A DNA stretch of 64,000 bases from Stereocaulon alpinum. Taxonomy: Eukaryota; Ascomycota; Lecanoromycetes; Lecanorales; Stereocaulaceae. Numbering within the stretch: the stretch's first letter is position 1; each line of letters starts with the position of its first letter. The stretch lies in NCBI GenBank assembly GCA_018257865.1, contig JAEUBA010000011.1:1-64000 (forward strand). Direction: 5' to 3'. Both the position numbers and the translations under genes were made by a program. The notes under the pieces were generated by a model that was given only the letters and a program-made list of their open reading frames with translations, did not search any database and was not told the origin of the DNA. Positions 42,574 through 54,557 of this stretch are shown here, in pieces.

Positions 42574-44784
42574 ATGCAGCAAAGCTCTCAGAGCTTGAGA
42601 GCACTTCTCAAACCATCTTCGAAATGGAGATATGCCTCGAACATCCGGCGACTTGCTACGATAGCACCATCACCAGCGCCAGAGCTTACCTCCGCACCCA
42701 ATGCTCCAGTACGCCTCCGCGAATACCAAGAAGAATGTATCAATTCCGTACTCTCCTATCTCGAGAAGGGCCACAAGAGGCTTGGCATATCCTTAGCTAC
42801 AGGTAGTGGCAAGACCGTAAAGCCGCACTCTCTGCAATCGTGTGCTTGTGCTAATCCGAAGACAGGTGATCTTTACACAACTCATTGGACGAATTGCACC
42901 TCCGAACCCAGATGCAACGCAGACACTGATTCTCGTCCATCGCCGTGAGCTTGTCGAGCAAGCTGCGCGGCATTGTGCCAACGCATATCCCTCGAAAACC
43001 ATCGAGATCGAGATGGGCAACACTCATGCTTTCGGTTTGGCAGATATTACCATTGCTTCCATCTGGAGCATTATTTCAGGTGATAGGATGGAGAAATATG
43101 ACCCGAAAAGGTTCAAGCTGGTCTTAGTGGACGAAGCGCACCATATCGTTGCAGCCAGCTTTATGAAAACTTTGAGACACTTTGGGCTACTAAAGGATTC
43201 GGCTGTTGGAAGTCCGGCAGCTTTGGTGGGAGTTTCAGCAACACTTTCTAGATTTGACGGTCTGAGACTTAGCGATGCCATTGACCATATCGTCTACCAC
43301 AAAGACTACATCGATATGATCGAAGAGAATTGGCTTTCCAAGATTATATTTACTACTGTGCGATCCAAAGCGGATATTTCCCGGGTCAGGAAGGCACCAA
43401 CTGGAGACTTCCAGACTGGAGATCTCTCTAAAGCAGTCAATACTGCTGACACGAACGAGATCACAGTAAGAGCCTGGATGTCCCGAGCCGCCAGTCGCCA
43501 GTCTACGTTGGTGTTTTGTGTCGACCTCGACCATGTTTCGGATCTAACAGCTTCCTTCCGTAAGATCGGTGTCGACGCCAAGTTCATCACAGGCAATACT
43601 CCAAAACAAGTACGCAGCGAGAGGCTCGACGCTTTCCGGAATGGCGAGTTCCCTGTGCTTCTCAACTGTGGAGTCTTTACCGAAGGCACTGACATCCCAA
43701 ACATCGATTGCGTTTTGCTTGCACGGCCAACGAAATCTCGAAACCTCCTCGTCCAGATGATTGGCCGCGGTATGCGTCTGCACCCAGGGAAGGAGAACTG
43801 CCACGTTATTGACATGGTGGCCTCACTCGAAGCTGGAATTGTCACAACTCCAACACTATTCGGCCTTGATCCTGCAGAGATGGTAGAGGAAGCCAATGTT
43901 GAAGAGATGAAGAGTCGACAGGAGCGGAAGGAGCCCGAAGCGAAGCATGAAGAGCGTGTATCGGAGACACGGAGGCCTACCCTACCAACGCGGCAAATAC
44001 CGAGGACTATCACGTTCACTGATTATGGCTCGGTTTACGACCTTATTGATGACACTTCAGGGGAAAGACACATTCGGGGCATTAGTGTGCGTATTTCCGG
44101 AGTTGCTGTTCCCCCTTTAGTGCCCCATTTTTGGAGTAGTACAACGTTTCACCAGCACTTGCTCCTTAGTAATATCTCATGACTCTCACGACTTTCATTT
44201 CAATGCTGGAATAGTAATACTGACTCGCATTCACGGAACAGCAACTTTCATGGGTGATGGTGAGGGAAAACCGCTATGTCTTGGCGAATCAGAGCGGTGA
44301 CTACATCACTATTGAGACCTCTGATTCAGACGCAGCTTACTCTGTTATTTACGTGCAAAAGATACCTGAGAGAGATCTCGCACCCGGAATTTTGAGCAAA
44401 GGAAAAAGTCCCTACATGCGACCTCGGCAGATAGCGAAGGCGGACACGCTCTCGGATGCCGTGCACGCAGCAGATACGTTTGCGTTGCAGAAGTTCCCAT
44501 GGAACTTTGTTCACAACGGGCAAGCATGGCGAAGAGCGCCGGCAACAGAAGGGCAGTTGGCTTTCCTCAACAAATTCAGGCCGATGAGCGAGCAGTTGAC
44601 GGCAGAGATGATCAGCAAGGGCAAAGCGACGGACATGATTAGCAAGGTCAAGTTCGGAGCCAAGGGGTGGTTCAGCAAGCTGGAAGCAGACAAGAAACGG
44701 GATGACCGGGCCGTTGAGCAGGTGCGCCAAGTAGAAGGTTTGAGGCGGCGGGAGCAGGTCAAGGTTGGCCCAGTCAGTCGATGA
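42574..44784 (+). CDS. IRC3: IRC3, mitochondrial SF2 DNA helicase
   Basis: Exons 42574-42816, 42866-44086 and 44242-44784, with introns of 49 and 155 nt, give 668 residues. Yeast Irc3 is a mitochondrial double-stranded DNA branch-migration helicase that maintains mtDNA. The first 35 residues are Arg/Ser-rich without acids (presequence-like). Motifs: Q-like R-E-Y-Q-E-E-C; Walker A A-T-G-S-G-K-T, cut exactly after the Thr by intron 1; V-H-R-R-E-L-V (Ia); D-E-A-H-H (II); S-A-T-L (III). The second RecA lobe has L-V-F-C-V-D-L, F-T-E-G-T-D-I-P (V) and Q-M-I-G-R-G-M-R (VI). The C-terminal domain is specific to the Irc3 group (F-T-D-Y-G-S-V-Y-D-L). Confidence 0.92.
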
Positions 44785-45560
44785 GGGGATGCGAGCTTTG
44801 GCTACATAAGGTAGAACTACTCCCAGAATGTTACATCATGAAGCTTTGTTCAAGCAACACGTGCCCGTTAGCTTGTATGTTTCCTTGGTGAGCTTGCCTT
44901 AGCTTAGATAAAGTCTCTATATTGAGCGATGACGCTAATAATTGGAGAAGCCTGCCGCACTTCAAGGACGCGCAATAGGATGACGGGATGCGTGTTAGAG
45001 GCAATCATGATACGCCTGTGTCGGAGTGATTGCAGGGCCACGCGGAGGCTAGAGCGCGCAGTACTAAGGTACAGTAGTACCTTAGTGATCGTATTGGGGT
45101 GCACTTTCCGCTTAGATTAGCCTAATAATGCAGAAGCAGAAGCACAAGCCAACCACGTTTCAAGGCGCGCTTGGCCATCTTGCAGTAGTACCAAATCTAT
45201 GCATTCGACTACGCGACGCAAAGATAAGGCCCGACTTCCATTGTTGTAGCTGTCTCGCATCGCATCGCTTGATAGAAGTTTCTTGCTCGGCCAACAGTAA
45301 AAAGAAGCAAATTAAGTTAGTGGCTGGGAGAAAAGAAAGGCAGGCCAAGCTTGGGAAGTTGAGCACTTCGGGGGATTTTAGACTCGCGCTATTTCTAGTT
45401 CTAGCCGGCGCCCGCCTCGAATTTGGTCTCCTCCTTGGCCTGCGTAAGGTACTATTGACAGCTCCAAGCGGGAAAAGACTCCTCATTCCCTTCAGCAGCC
45501 TCCACAATCGCCCAGCACGAGGCTGTCTCCTACGACGAATGCCCCTTGCTGCCTGGTTCA
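44785..45560. promoter_or_regulatory. Intergenic region before BST1, with a 24-bp hairpin
   Basis: 776 bases. A perfect inverted repeat ACTAAGGTAC-AGTA-GTACCTTAGT occupies 45063-45086. The plus frame 45128-45607 is open for 159 codons but overlaps the BST1 start and has no recognisable features. Confidence 0.5.
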
Positions 45561-48500
45561 ATGATCAGAAGGTTGTCGGGCTCCGCCGAGGAAACCGACA
45601 GCAATGATCCCATCGAGGCAGAGCCTCCCCCTAGCAATACCCGCGGCCATGCGAAGAAAAAGAGCTTCACCTCCGCCAAGTACGACGTGACACGGCACTC
45701 CGAAACTTTGGATAGAAGGAAGGTCGAGAAAGTCGTTCCTCTTACTCACTTTCCTCCCAATGGAACGAATCAAGCTGCCGAGAACAGACAAGGGGGTTTG
45801 AAGAAGCAGCCTCTCCTGGTTTCAGGACAGGACATCGATAAAATGGCTGAGCCTCGGCGCTGGCGACGTTCACGTGCGCGTAGTCCATGGTCGAGCTCTA
45901 TACTCATCGTTACAGTCACCGCCCTTGCCATTGTTCTCCTCCTCTCCATCGTCCATGCCTTCCTCACTCGACAACTCGACCCAAAGGGATGTGACATGTG
46001 CTGGTCACGACCTATCTATGTCAAGTTCTCCGACTTCGATACCGAACACACACGATTCGCCAGCAAGTATTCTTTACACCTGCTGAGAGAGGGAGGTTTT
46101 GACGAAGATCCAAAGGTAGGAGGCTTTGAAGCCAGTGCAGACTTACCAAGCTGATTGCATGCAGGTAAAAGGTGTTCCTGTTCTATTCATCCCTGGAAAT
46201 GCAGGAAGCTACAAACAATCGCGGTGCCTTGCCTTCGAAGCCGCCCAATACTATCATAACAACGTCCAGCAGGACCCTGAAGCATTGAAGAACGGTATGA
46301 CAAGCCTGGATTTCTTTGCCGTGGATTTCAATGAGGACTTCTCTGCCTTCCATGGTCAAACCATATTGGATCAAGCAGAATATCTGAATGATGCCGTTGC
46401 ATACATACTGTCTCTGTACCACGACCCCCGAAGATCGCAACGAGATCCTGGCTTGCCTGATCCCAGTTCAGTCATCTTGATCGGCCACTCCATGGGCGGG
46501 GTTGTTGCTCGAACTATGCTTACCATGTCCAATTATCAATCCAACTCTATCAATACGATTGTCACCATGTCCGCACCTCATGCGCGTCCGCCAGTGTCCG
46601 TGGATGCCGAGTCTGTATACACATACAAGCGCGTCAATGACTACTGGAGACACGCCTACTCACAGAAATGGGCGAATGACAATCCATTGTGGCATGTTAC
46701 ATTGGTCTCGATCGCTGGGGGAGGATTAGACACTGTCGTGCCCTCAGACTTTGCGAGCCTGGAGTCAATAGTGCCGAATACCCACGGCTTCACAGTTTTC
46801 ACATCTGGCATACCTAATGTATGGACTGGAACCGATCACATACAGACCACCTGGTGCGTCCAATTAATGAAACCAATCGTGAGATCACTATTCGACACTC
46901 TGGATGTCCATCGGCCAAGCCAGACCAAACCAAGGGCCGAGCGGATGCGCATATTCAAGAGATGGTACTTGACAGGAATGGAAGATGTGTCGGAGAAAAC
47001 GCTGCCGCAGAAGGAGCCCTCCACATTGCTAACATTGGAGGAAAACACTGTGTCTTTACCAGTTGGAGAAAGACTTGTGATCCGCGACTTTGGACGAACG
47101 AAGAAGCCGCAGACGCATTTCTTACCAGTACCTCTATCAAATGCGCTAGGAAGAAAGACGTTCACCCTGCTATCCAGTCAGCCGCTTGAGGATCCGGTGA
47201 CTACTGGTCAGCTGGAAGTGTTCTTCTGCAGTGCCTTTCCGTTACAGCCTGGCCAATCGTCAACCCTGTTCTCTATGAATCTTGATTTGTCTGGTGACAC
47301 CACAGGATCTACAAGATTTGCTTGCCGGACGGCGGCTTCCGATGTCATCCAGCTTCCAGCATCTACGAGAACGTCTAGTCATCCATTCGACAAGGCTCAA
47401 CCTTTCTCGTACCTTCAGTACAGCCTTGAAGATCTTGTAGATTACCAATTTGTTGCTGTGGTAGACAAAGCTACTGAACCGAGCCACGGATGGGTTGTTG
47501 CCGAATTCAGTGACAAGGTCGACAACACCATCGAAAGCAACGTGGGCTTGGAGCGACTTTTGGCTTTCGGCTTGCGTATCAGGTTACCTGCTGATGGTCC
47601 TATTATGACGGATATCAAGATACCTGCTCTACATTCTAGTCTGTTTGCTTTCAAGGTAAGCCTAGGCAAACAGGCATGCGGGGATGATGCTGAGCTCTTT
47701 ACACCTTTGCTTCGGCAACATCTCTCTGAGCCTCACGAGTCGAAATATTTTGTCAACGTGAAAGACGCTAATATCAGCCTGCACGGAGTGGCTCCATTCG
47801 TGCCACCACCCCTGCGTGGACCCGCTGCCAGTGGAGTTTCCTTCCAATTTTGGATCGACCCTACATGTAACTCTTCCATCGATGTTTCGCTGAGTGTTGA
47901 CATTGCTGGAAGTATGGGCAAATTGGTCATGCGCTACAGAATGGTGTTCGCAGCGTTCCCAGTTGTCATTGTTGCGTTGGTGCTGCGAAAACAGTTCTCT
48001 GTGTACGACGATACTGGTAAGTACATCCTCGGCGACCAAATCAAGTCTTCCTCTCACGAGTAGCAGGAATCTTCATCACTTTCGCAGAATCACTGGATCT
48101 CTGCCTAAGATCCTCGCTACCCATTCTGATGTTGGCACTGACTTTCTTTGCTATTTCTTTGACGATATCAAGTACTGCGCCCACAAGATCTGCACATACT
48201 GGATTGTTCGGCTGGGCGGGAAACGCTACAGAATCTGCAATTGATTTCACGAAGAACGACCTCCTTCTCGGCTCTCAGGACTCGATCTTCTGGTTTCTTA
48301 TTCCGCTCTTTGGTCTCATCAGCGTCGGTGCCTGTGTTGGCATCAATTATGCAGCCCTTGGTCTGACCAACCTCTTCTACCTACCTTACAACTACCTGAG
48401 AGCAAGACCGGCTTGGGTAAGAGTTGAGGACGTGAGGTGAGCAAGTCTGAGTATCGAGTGCATGTAACTCTTCATTGACAGTAATAGTGGGAGATCGGTC

Positions 48501-49167
48501 ATGCCCGCCTTCGCCGCCAGCTCACCCAGACGACGCATCATTACCACTTGTATACTACTTTTCCTGGTTTCGACTTTTATACCGTACCAATTCGCATATC
48601 TTGACGCTGTCCTTGTACAATTATCCACATGTACACGGGCGCTACGCTTAGTTCGGGAAACTGTAAGAATCCGTCCACATACCAACCCGCATGAAGGATG
48701 CTGATAAGTAACAGCGGTCTGGCGCCCACTTTAATTTTTACAACTACGCCCACTCAATTCTAATCCTCATGATCTGGATCCTCCCCATCAACATCCCTGT
48801 CCTCCTCGTATGGGCCCACAACCTTGCCGTCCACTGGCTTACCCCGTTCTCCTCCCATCATAATGTTTTGTCAATAATGCCCTACCTCATCCTCGTCGAG
48901 ACCTTAACCAGCGGCAAAATGATCCCCCGGGTCTCCTCAAGGGCCCACTACGTTACTAATGTCCTTTTCTTCGTCCTTGCCGTTTATGCTGCTGTGTATG
49001 GCGTAAGCTACGCTTATAGATTGCATCATCTGGCCAACTTTATCTGTGCATGGCTGGTGGCCGTGCACTTCTCCGGGAGCGAAGTGTCTTTGCAGGGGCT
49101 GAGTCAGATTTTGGAGGGAGGTGGGGTTGAAGAGGTAGATGACAAGGGAGCGAAGAAGAGACCATAG
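45561..49167 (+). CDS. BST1: BST1/PGAP1, GPI inositol-deacylase of the ER
   Basis: Five exons (45561-46115, 46165-48016, 48067-48436, 48482-48662, 48715-49167; introns 49, 50, 45 and 52 nt) give 1136 residues. Bst1 removes the inositol acyl chain from new GPI anchors so that GPI proteins can leave the ER. After a disordered cytosolic N-terminus a first membrane span lies at about 113-136, followed by the family motif C-D-M-C-W-S-R-P-I-Y. The lipase core has V-P-V-L-F-I-P-G-N-A-G-S-Y-K-Q and the nucleophile elbow G-H-S-M-G-G (Ser about 294). A large lumenal domain follows, then a run of C-terminal membrane spans (about 800-1110), including S-T-F-I-P-Y-Q-F-A-Y and H-W-L-T-P-F-S-S-H-H-N. Each splice restores conserved sequence. 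The TTG at 45546 upstream is not a start. Confidence 0.93.
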
Positions 49168-49869
49168 ACGAATACGAGTATACGGCTCTTTTGCATTGCG
49201 TGTTTAGCGGACTGGACCTCGGACAGACACATACTAATACTTCGTTTCGGCTGTATATACATTTCTGGATAGATATGGTATTGAACCCATAATAGATAAT
49301 ATGCCCTACGACACATATTCCATCTGTGTCCTGAGCCGACGTGTTTGCTGCTGATGGACCAGGGGAAATATGCTGGCTTGAGAATGATAGCCGAAATCGT
49401 CAATTTTCATAGACGTGGAATTGCTCTTTCGAAGTCGTGAACAGTTTCTATCGCAAGAGACCCTACTTCAGATTCAATGTTAAGACAGATAAGAACGTGC
49501 GACGGAACCCAACACTGGCGGCTCTGAGCTCAAGAATCAAATGCATCTCTAGATACTACGTTTACGATATCCCAATTTTCAGCTACATACAGATATCCAT
49601 TATGGGATAGAGCCGCGCGTAGGAATTGTTCCAAGTCAAGTCGAGCAAGAGCTACCTTGGGCTAGACAAATTCTCTAGGGCTATCTTGTCACCAAACGCT
49701 GCAATTTCTGCTGTATGATGCAACCCATTGGTAGGCACAGGCACAATCTGGCCGATGCCAAAGTCAGCATATCGTTTTCAAGATCCAGGAATCCCAACAT
49801 AACACGTCAATCCCCAAAACGCCATACAGCCGTGTACACAGTTGCTCACTACACTCAATGCTTATATGT
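49168..49869. other. Convergent 3' region BST1 / FIS1
   Basis: 702 bases without a credible gene; facing 3' UTRs. Confidence 0.5.
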
Positions 49870-50440
49870 CTACCTCCTCCTCGCCCCCTTAAGAATCATA
49901 GCCCCAACCCCCGCCGCCGCAATAGCAACCCCACTCAAAATCGCAACCCCCATCAACCCATCCTTAGCAACCTTATCATCAATCAACCCGCTCAAACTCG
50001 CCGCCTGTAAGTTCGCCGGCTCAAGATTCAGAAGCAAGTCATTATATCTCCTCGCTTCTTGATAGTTGCCTAGCTTGTAGTTGCCTAGTGCGAGGTAGTA
50101 GAGGCATTCTCGTCGTCTATTTGGTTCGTTGCGGAAGATTTCTGAGAGGAGGCGCACGCCTTCTTGTTGTTCGGCGCGGGAGGAGGATTTAATTAGGCCC
50201 TTTGGGGTTGTGAGTATGGAGGTAGATTTGGAGTGGGGTCGGGGACGCACCCAGGCGTAGTTGAATTTTGTTTGGACGCCTACGTAGGGTCCTTCCTTTT
50301 CGTATTGGGCGCGGAGGACCGCGAGCTCATCGGCTTTTAGGGGACTGATGTGTGGGGTCAGTATGTTGTGTTACTAGAATGGCTTCTCAACGAGTTGCTA
50401 ACCTATCAGCATCTGCTGCGTCTGGGAGCCGATATGCCAT
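49870..50440 (-). CDS. FIS1: FIS1, mitochondrial fission adaptor
   Basis: Exons 50440-50403, 50344-50251 and 50199-49870, with introns of 58 and 51 nt, give 153 residues, the normal Fis1 length. Fis1 sits in the mitochondrial and peroxisomal outer membrane and recruits the dynamin Dnm1 in yeast. The TPR-like bundle is complete: Y-E-K-E-G-P-Y-V-G-V-Q-T-K-F-N-Y-A-W joined to G-L-I-K-S, then R-R-E-C-L-Y-Y-L-A-L-G-N-Y-K-L-G-N-Y. The tail anchor (G-V-A-I-L-S-G-V-A-I-A-A-A-G...) ends in basic residues, K-G-A-R-R-R. Intron 2 is exactly 51 nt and has no in-frame stop, so the frame stays open from 50250 through it. The start exon codes only 12 complete codons. It is divergent from SPC24. Confidence 0.95.
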
Positions 50441-50889
50441 GTCAGCCTAACGTGCTGTAGAACCGAGGGAACATGCAGGAAAATCTGCAGGATGCAAAGA
50501 GGGAACAGAGCGGGCATTACATGGTAGATTTGAACCCATATCAATAGGGAAAATGTCACTTTCAACAGGAATGTGTAGCAGTGGAAGAGCAGGCAAGGTC
50601 GTGTCTCAGTGTCGTGGGGAAAAGGCATGCTTCGTCACTCGTGGTAAATTGTGGCGCTCGGGCGCTAACAACGGCGGGACTAAGCCACCGTTGCCGATCA
50701 CTCTCAGTGTTTACTTCTTGGCGGACTGCATCAATAGAACGGTTCAACACTTAGATTACATCGTCTTTGCATTTCAGATAATATCGGAGACCAGAGCCAG
50801 TATCGCATTCGCTGTTAGCATATGGTTGCATAGTACATCTCTTGAGCTTTTTACCAACTCGCTCTGTCTGATTGGCCCATTTCTCCAAG
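50441..50889. promoter_or_regulatory. Divergent region FIS1 / SPC24
   Basis: 449 bases between start codons, presumed to hold both promoters; no site recognised. Confidence 0.45.
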
Positions 50890-51669
50890 ATGTTGTTCGA
50901 CGAAGACCCAGCTATGGTATGCATTCCCAAATGATGATCCATTTACATGTACAGATTCGCTGAATGTTTATTTCATAGCTGGTGCAAAGCACAATGGCCA
51001 ACTTTCACATTGACACAGATAAGATTGCAATTGGCCGCATCAATGAATCTTTATCTACTCTTCAACAAGCTCGGGGCCTGCGCACACGAGAAGCGGAAAG
51101 TGCTTTGAAGAGTATGCATAGTTTGGCTGTCCATCTCATACTGTGCCAACCTAACATAGAGTACAGAGCTCTCTCGCAACCTTTCGACGATGTCGCAGCA
51201 GCATAACGAGCTAGTCAATTCCCAAAGCAGCACAGATCATGCATCTCATATCGTCGAGCTTGACACACAGAAATTCCGGATTGCGAAGGCTGCTTCAGAC
51301 CTTGAGATAGAAGGCGAAAGATTGGAGCAGGAACTCGAGGGTCTCAAGAGTCGACTGCATGACTTGGATGTCCAGGGAGTGGAAGGAGATGAATCGGCAA
51401 GAGCGAAAAGGGAGGTTGACGATCCTACGATGTAAGTGCATCTAACATCAGAGTTGCTTTGTGTCTCAGGGTGTGCTGAAACATCTCTTTCCAGACTGAA
51501 GTTGAAAGTATATCGATCACTTGGAATCGATGTAGAATCGGACACAGCGGGGAACTATAACAAAGCGGTCATTAGAAACAACCAGAGAGGCGATGTGCAC
51601 GTCGTCAATATCGATCCGAAATTCTCGCGGTTCTTCTATTCGAACTACTTCTGGCAGACAATGCAATGA
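50890..51669 (+). CDS. SPC24: SPC24, Ndc80 kinetochore complex subunit
   Basis: Exons 50890-50916, 50979-51111, 51167-51431 and 51495-51669, with introns of 62, 55 and 63 nt, give 199 residues. Spc24 pairs with Spc25 and anchors the Ndc80 complex to the inner kinetochore. The first exon codes only nine residues (M-L-F-D-E-D-P-A-M). The following 110 residues are a coiled coil (R-E-A-E-S-A-L-K-K-L-S-R..., E-G-E-R-L-E-Q-E-L-E-G-L-K). The C-terminal globular domain starts at I-L-K-L-K-V-Y-R-S-L-G-I-D and ends with D-P-K-F-S-R-F-F-Y-S-N-Y-F-W, the family signature. Size and layout match other fungal Spc24 proteins. Confidence 0.93.
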
Positions 51670-52135
51670 CTGCGCAGGCAATCATTATAGCGTTCGGATA
51701 TGGATTCGGTTGAGCTCATTCGGCATAGTTCGGGCGTCTTTAGGCTGCAGCTTGTTCTTTTCCTCTGCGTGGATGGTGCAAAACGTTTGTATACTCTGGC
51801 GGAGAATTAGACCTTTCGCGGGCAGAAAGTCTCCTCTACAAATAGTGGGGGAGGAGAGTATCATTAGAGAACAGAATTAATCTGGCCAGTATCTCGATCG
51901 CTCTATAGTCAGGCTCATAGCTAGTGCAGACTTCCTAGGAAACGGCGATCTTGGCTTCATCATAGAACCTGGGGATCCCTACGGTATAATCTGCTGTTCA
52001 GCCAGTGATGATTGATGATTGATGATCGATTGACAAAGGCGGCCCTTCCCGTACCCAAATTAGGCCCCTGTAGTTCTAGCCGCATCCCCAAACTTGCAAC
52101 TCGGCCACAAGACTCTCTTCCCCTTTAACGACATT
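51670..52135. other. Intergenic region before LSB6
   Basis: 466 bases. A short tandem of TGATTGA-like heptamers lies at about 52006-52032. No gene seen. Confidence 0.5.
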
Positions 52136-54557
52136 ATGCCTCGACACCGACCCCCAACTTCTGGATATGCGCGGATAGCTCAAGCGGACGAGGAGAATAA
52201 TTACCAAGACGATTCGGAAGAGGACGATGCCTCCCGAGTCCCCCGGACCATATCCACACCCTCAGCTCCGCGTTATGCCCCCATTCAACCTCAACCTCAT
52301 GGATCAATGCGCGCAGACCTCGGCGAAACTGCCCCCAAACACCAAAGAAGGTCAAGTGGTGGAAAGCGGCGTCTACGAAGGAACTCGTCTGGCGTAGACA
52401 TCAAGGCAATCAATGCTAGACTTGAGAAATGGGCTGAAGAGATAGCTTCCAAATTCAAGATCAATAGGGTGAAAGGGAAGACTGAAGAGGAGGAGCAATT
52501 GGAAATAAAACACTCTGTTTTCCAAGCCCCTGAAGGTTACCGGCCAACCAGCGCAGAAACCCTTGCATCCGATGTCACGGAAAACCGAGGGGATAGGATG
52601 ACAAAGATTGAATTCGATGATGTGGTGGAAAGCGTCAAAGTCGCTATAGAGCTTGGTGTGCATCCTAAGATGATCTCTCAAGGGAGCTCAGGCAGTTACT
52701 TCGCCCGCAACAGTGAAGGGAAGGTTGTAGGAGTTTTCAAACCCAAAGATGAAGAGCCATACGCGTCAAGGAATCCCAAATGGACCAAATGGATACATCG
52801 AAACCTTTTCCCTTGCTTCTTCGGCAGAGCCTGTCTCATTCCCAATCTCTCCTACGTTTCGGAAGCCGCAGCATACACCCTAGACACCAGGTTGAAGACA
52901 AATCTGGTACCTTACACGGACATTGTTTACCTTTCATCTAAATCATTTCACTACGATTTCTGGGATAGATCAAATTACTATAGGAAAGGGAAACCTTTTC
53001 CCGCCAAGGTTGGAAGCTTTCAAGTTTTCCTAAAAGGCTTCAAGGATGCCAACTTGTTCCTTCGCGATCATCCATGGCCCGACCAAACAAATCCTGGATT
53101 TCGTCCCGATGATGCCCCGAGATGGAGGAAGCGAGCTTGGACAGAGACATGTCGGCCTAGCAGTGCTGTGTCAGATGACGAGGGGGAGGAGGTACGGAAC
53201 GAGGTACGGTCAATGAACGGCGAAGGAGCTACCCACGCACAGGACAGAAGGTTTGCTTGGACGGACAACCTCAAGCAATCTTTCCGGGAAGAGCTGGAGA
53301 AGCTGGTCATTTTGGATTACATTATGAGAAATACGGACCGTGGATTGGACAACTGGATGATTAGGGTAGATGAGCAGAAGGGAGAGGTATCTATAGTCTC
53401 GGAGCCCCCACGAATGAATGGGAGCGCTGAGGAGCCGCCGGTCGCTCTCATAACAAGAAACAATTGGGGAAAGGCCAGCGCCTCTCCTTATAGGCGCCAG
53501 GAGGCTATGTCTGCGAGAAGCAGATCAGAGACTCCTCCAGATTCCGACTCTGGCAAAGGTCCTTCGATCTCGATAGGGGCCATCGACAACAGCTTGTCAT
53601 GGCCCTGGAAACACCCAGACGCTGTGAGTTTCAATGCGCTTGATCCCTGAGCTTTCATTGACTTTGGCATAGTGGCGAAGCTTCCCATTCGGATGGCTGT
53701 TCCTCCCCGTTTCTCTCATTGGTCAACCATTCTCTCAAAAATCTCGTGACCACTTCCTTCCCCTACTCACATCTACGAAATGGTGGAGCGAAACACAACT
53801 AGCTCTACGTCGTGTATTCAGCCAGGACTCGGATTTCAAGGAGAAGATGTTTGCGAGACAGATAGCCGTCATGAAAGGCCAGGCATGGAACGTTGTAGAG
53901 ACATTGAAAACTCCAGATCATGGTCCTTTAGAGCTGACTCGGCGAACGCGCGTATGTGTATGGGATGACCTTGTTGATATTCCTGTTGCTATCCCAATGC
54001 GTGTACCGTCTGCGGAGATGCGAAGACGGAGAGATAAGGACACGCGGAGGAGCATCGAAGAAGAGGAGATGGATATCAGTGCAGCCAACGCCTCTGCGCC
54101 GGCAACACAGCACGACCTCATTGGTCTTGGGTCTCCCACCACAGAGCTACCCAATCCAAACCGCTTTGATCTATCCCGGAACAACAGCTCATCTGATCTC
54201 GGACAGCTCTCTAACGGACCAGAGACACCAGCCACCATACAGGGTCCGTTTTTCGACCATCAGGCGGAGCTTGACGAGGCCAAGATCAATTACGCCAACA
54301 ATACAAGACCCAACCCTACGAGATCAAGAACTAGACTAAGCTTCGATGGTCAAAGGAAAGCCACCAGCACTAGTAGCCAGCGACGCCGGTACTCGTTCTC
54401 AAGGTACGGTAGCGGAGGTTTCTTAGGGGATGGTGATGATTTAGAAGGAGACCTGGGGTACTCGGCTGCCGAAGGCATGGAAGGGAGCCAGCGAAAGGTG
54501 ATAGTGGAGAGGTTGGAGACAGTGAAAAGCAAGAATCCTGTTTTTACATGGTGTTAG
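52136..54557 (+). CDS. LSB6: LSB6, type II phosphatidylinositol 4-kinase
   Basis: Exons 52136-53623 and 53673-54557, with a 49-nt intron, give 790 residues. Type II PI 4-kinases make PI4P on vacuolar, endosomal and plasma membranes; yeast Lsb6 also affects endosome motility. Catalytic features: G-S-S-G-S-Y-F phosphate loop, G-V-F-K-P-K-D-E-E-P with the ATP-binding Lys, and N-L-F-P-C-F-F-G-R in the place of the palmitoylated CCPCC motif (only one Cys here). The catalytic loop is M-R-N-T-D-R-G-L-D-N-W-M and the metal-binding A-I-D-N-S-L-S-W-P-W-K-H-P is completed across the splice into W-R-S-F-P-F-G-W-L. The 60-70 residue insertion after the E-T-C-R-P segment and the 250-residue C-terminal tail are disordered, as in other filamentous fungi. 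Confidence 0.93.

Noticed and set aside
45128..45607. 159-codon plus-strand frame before BST1
   Set aside because: Overlaps the BST1 start in another frame, with no recognisable domain.
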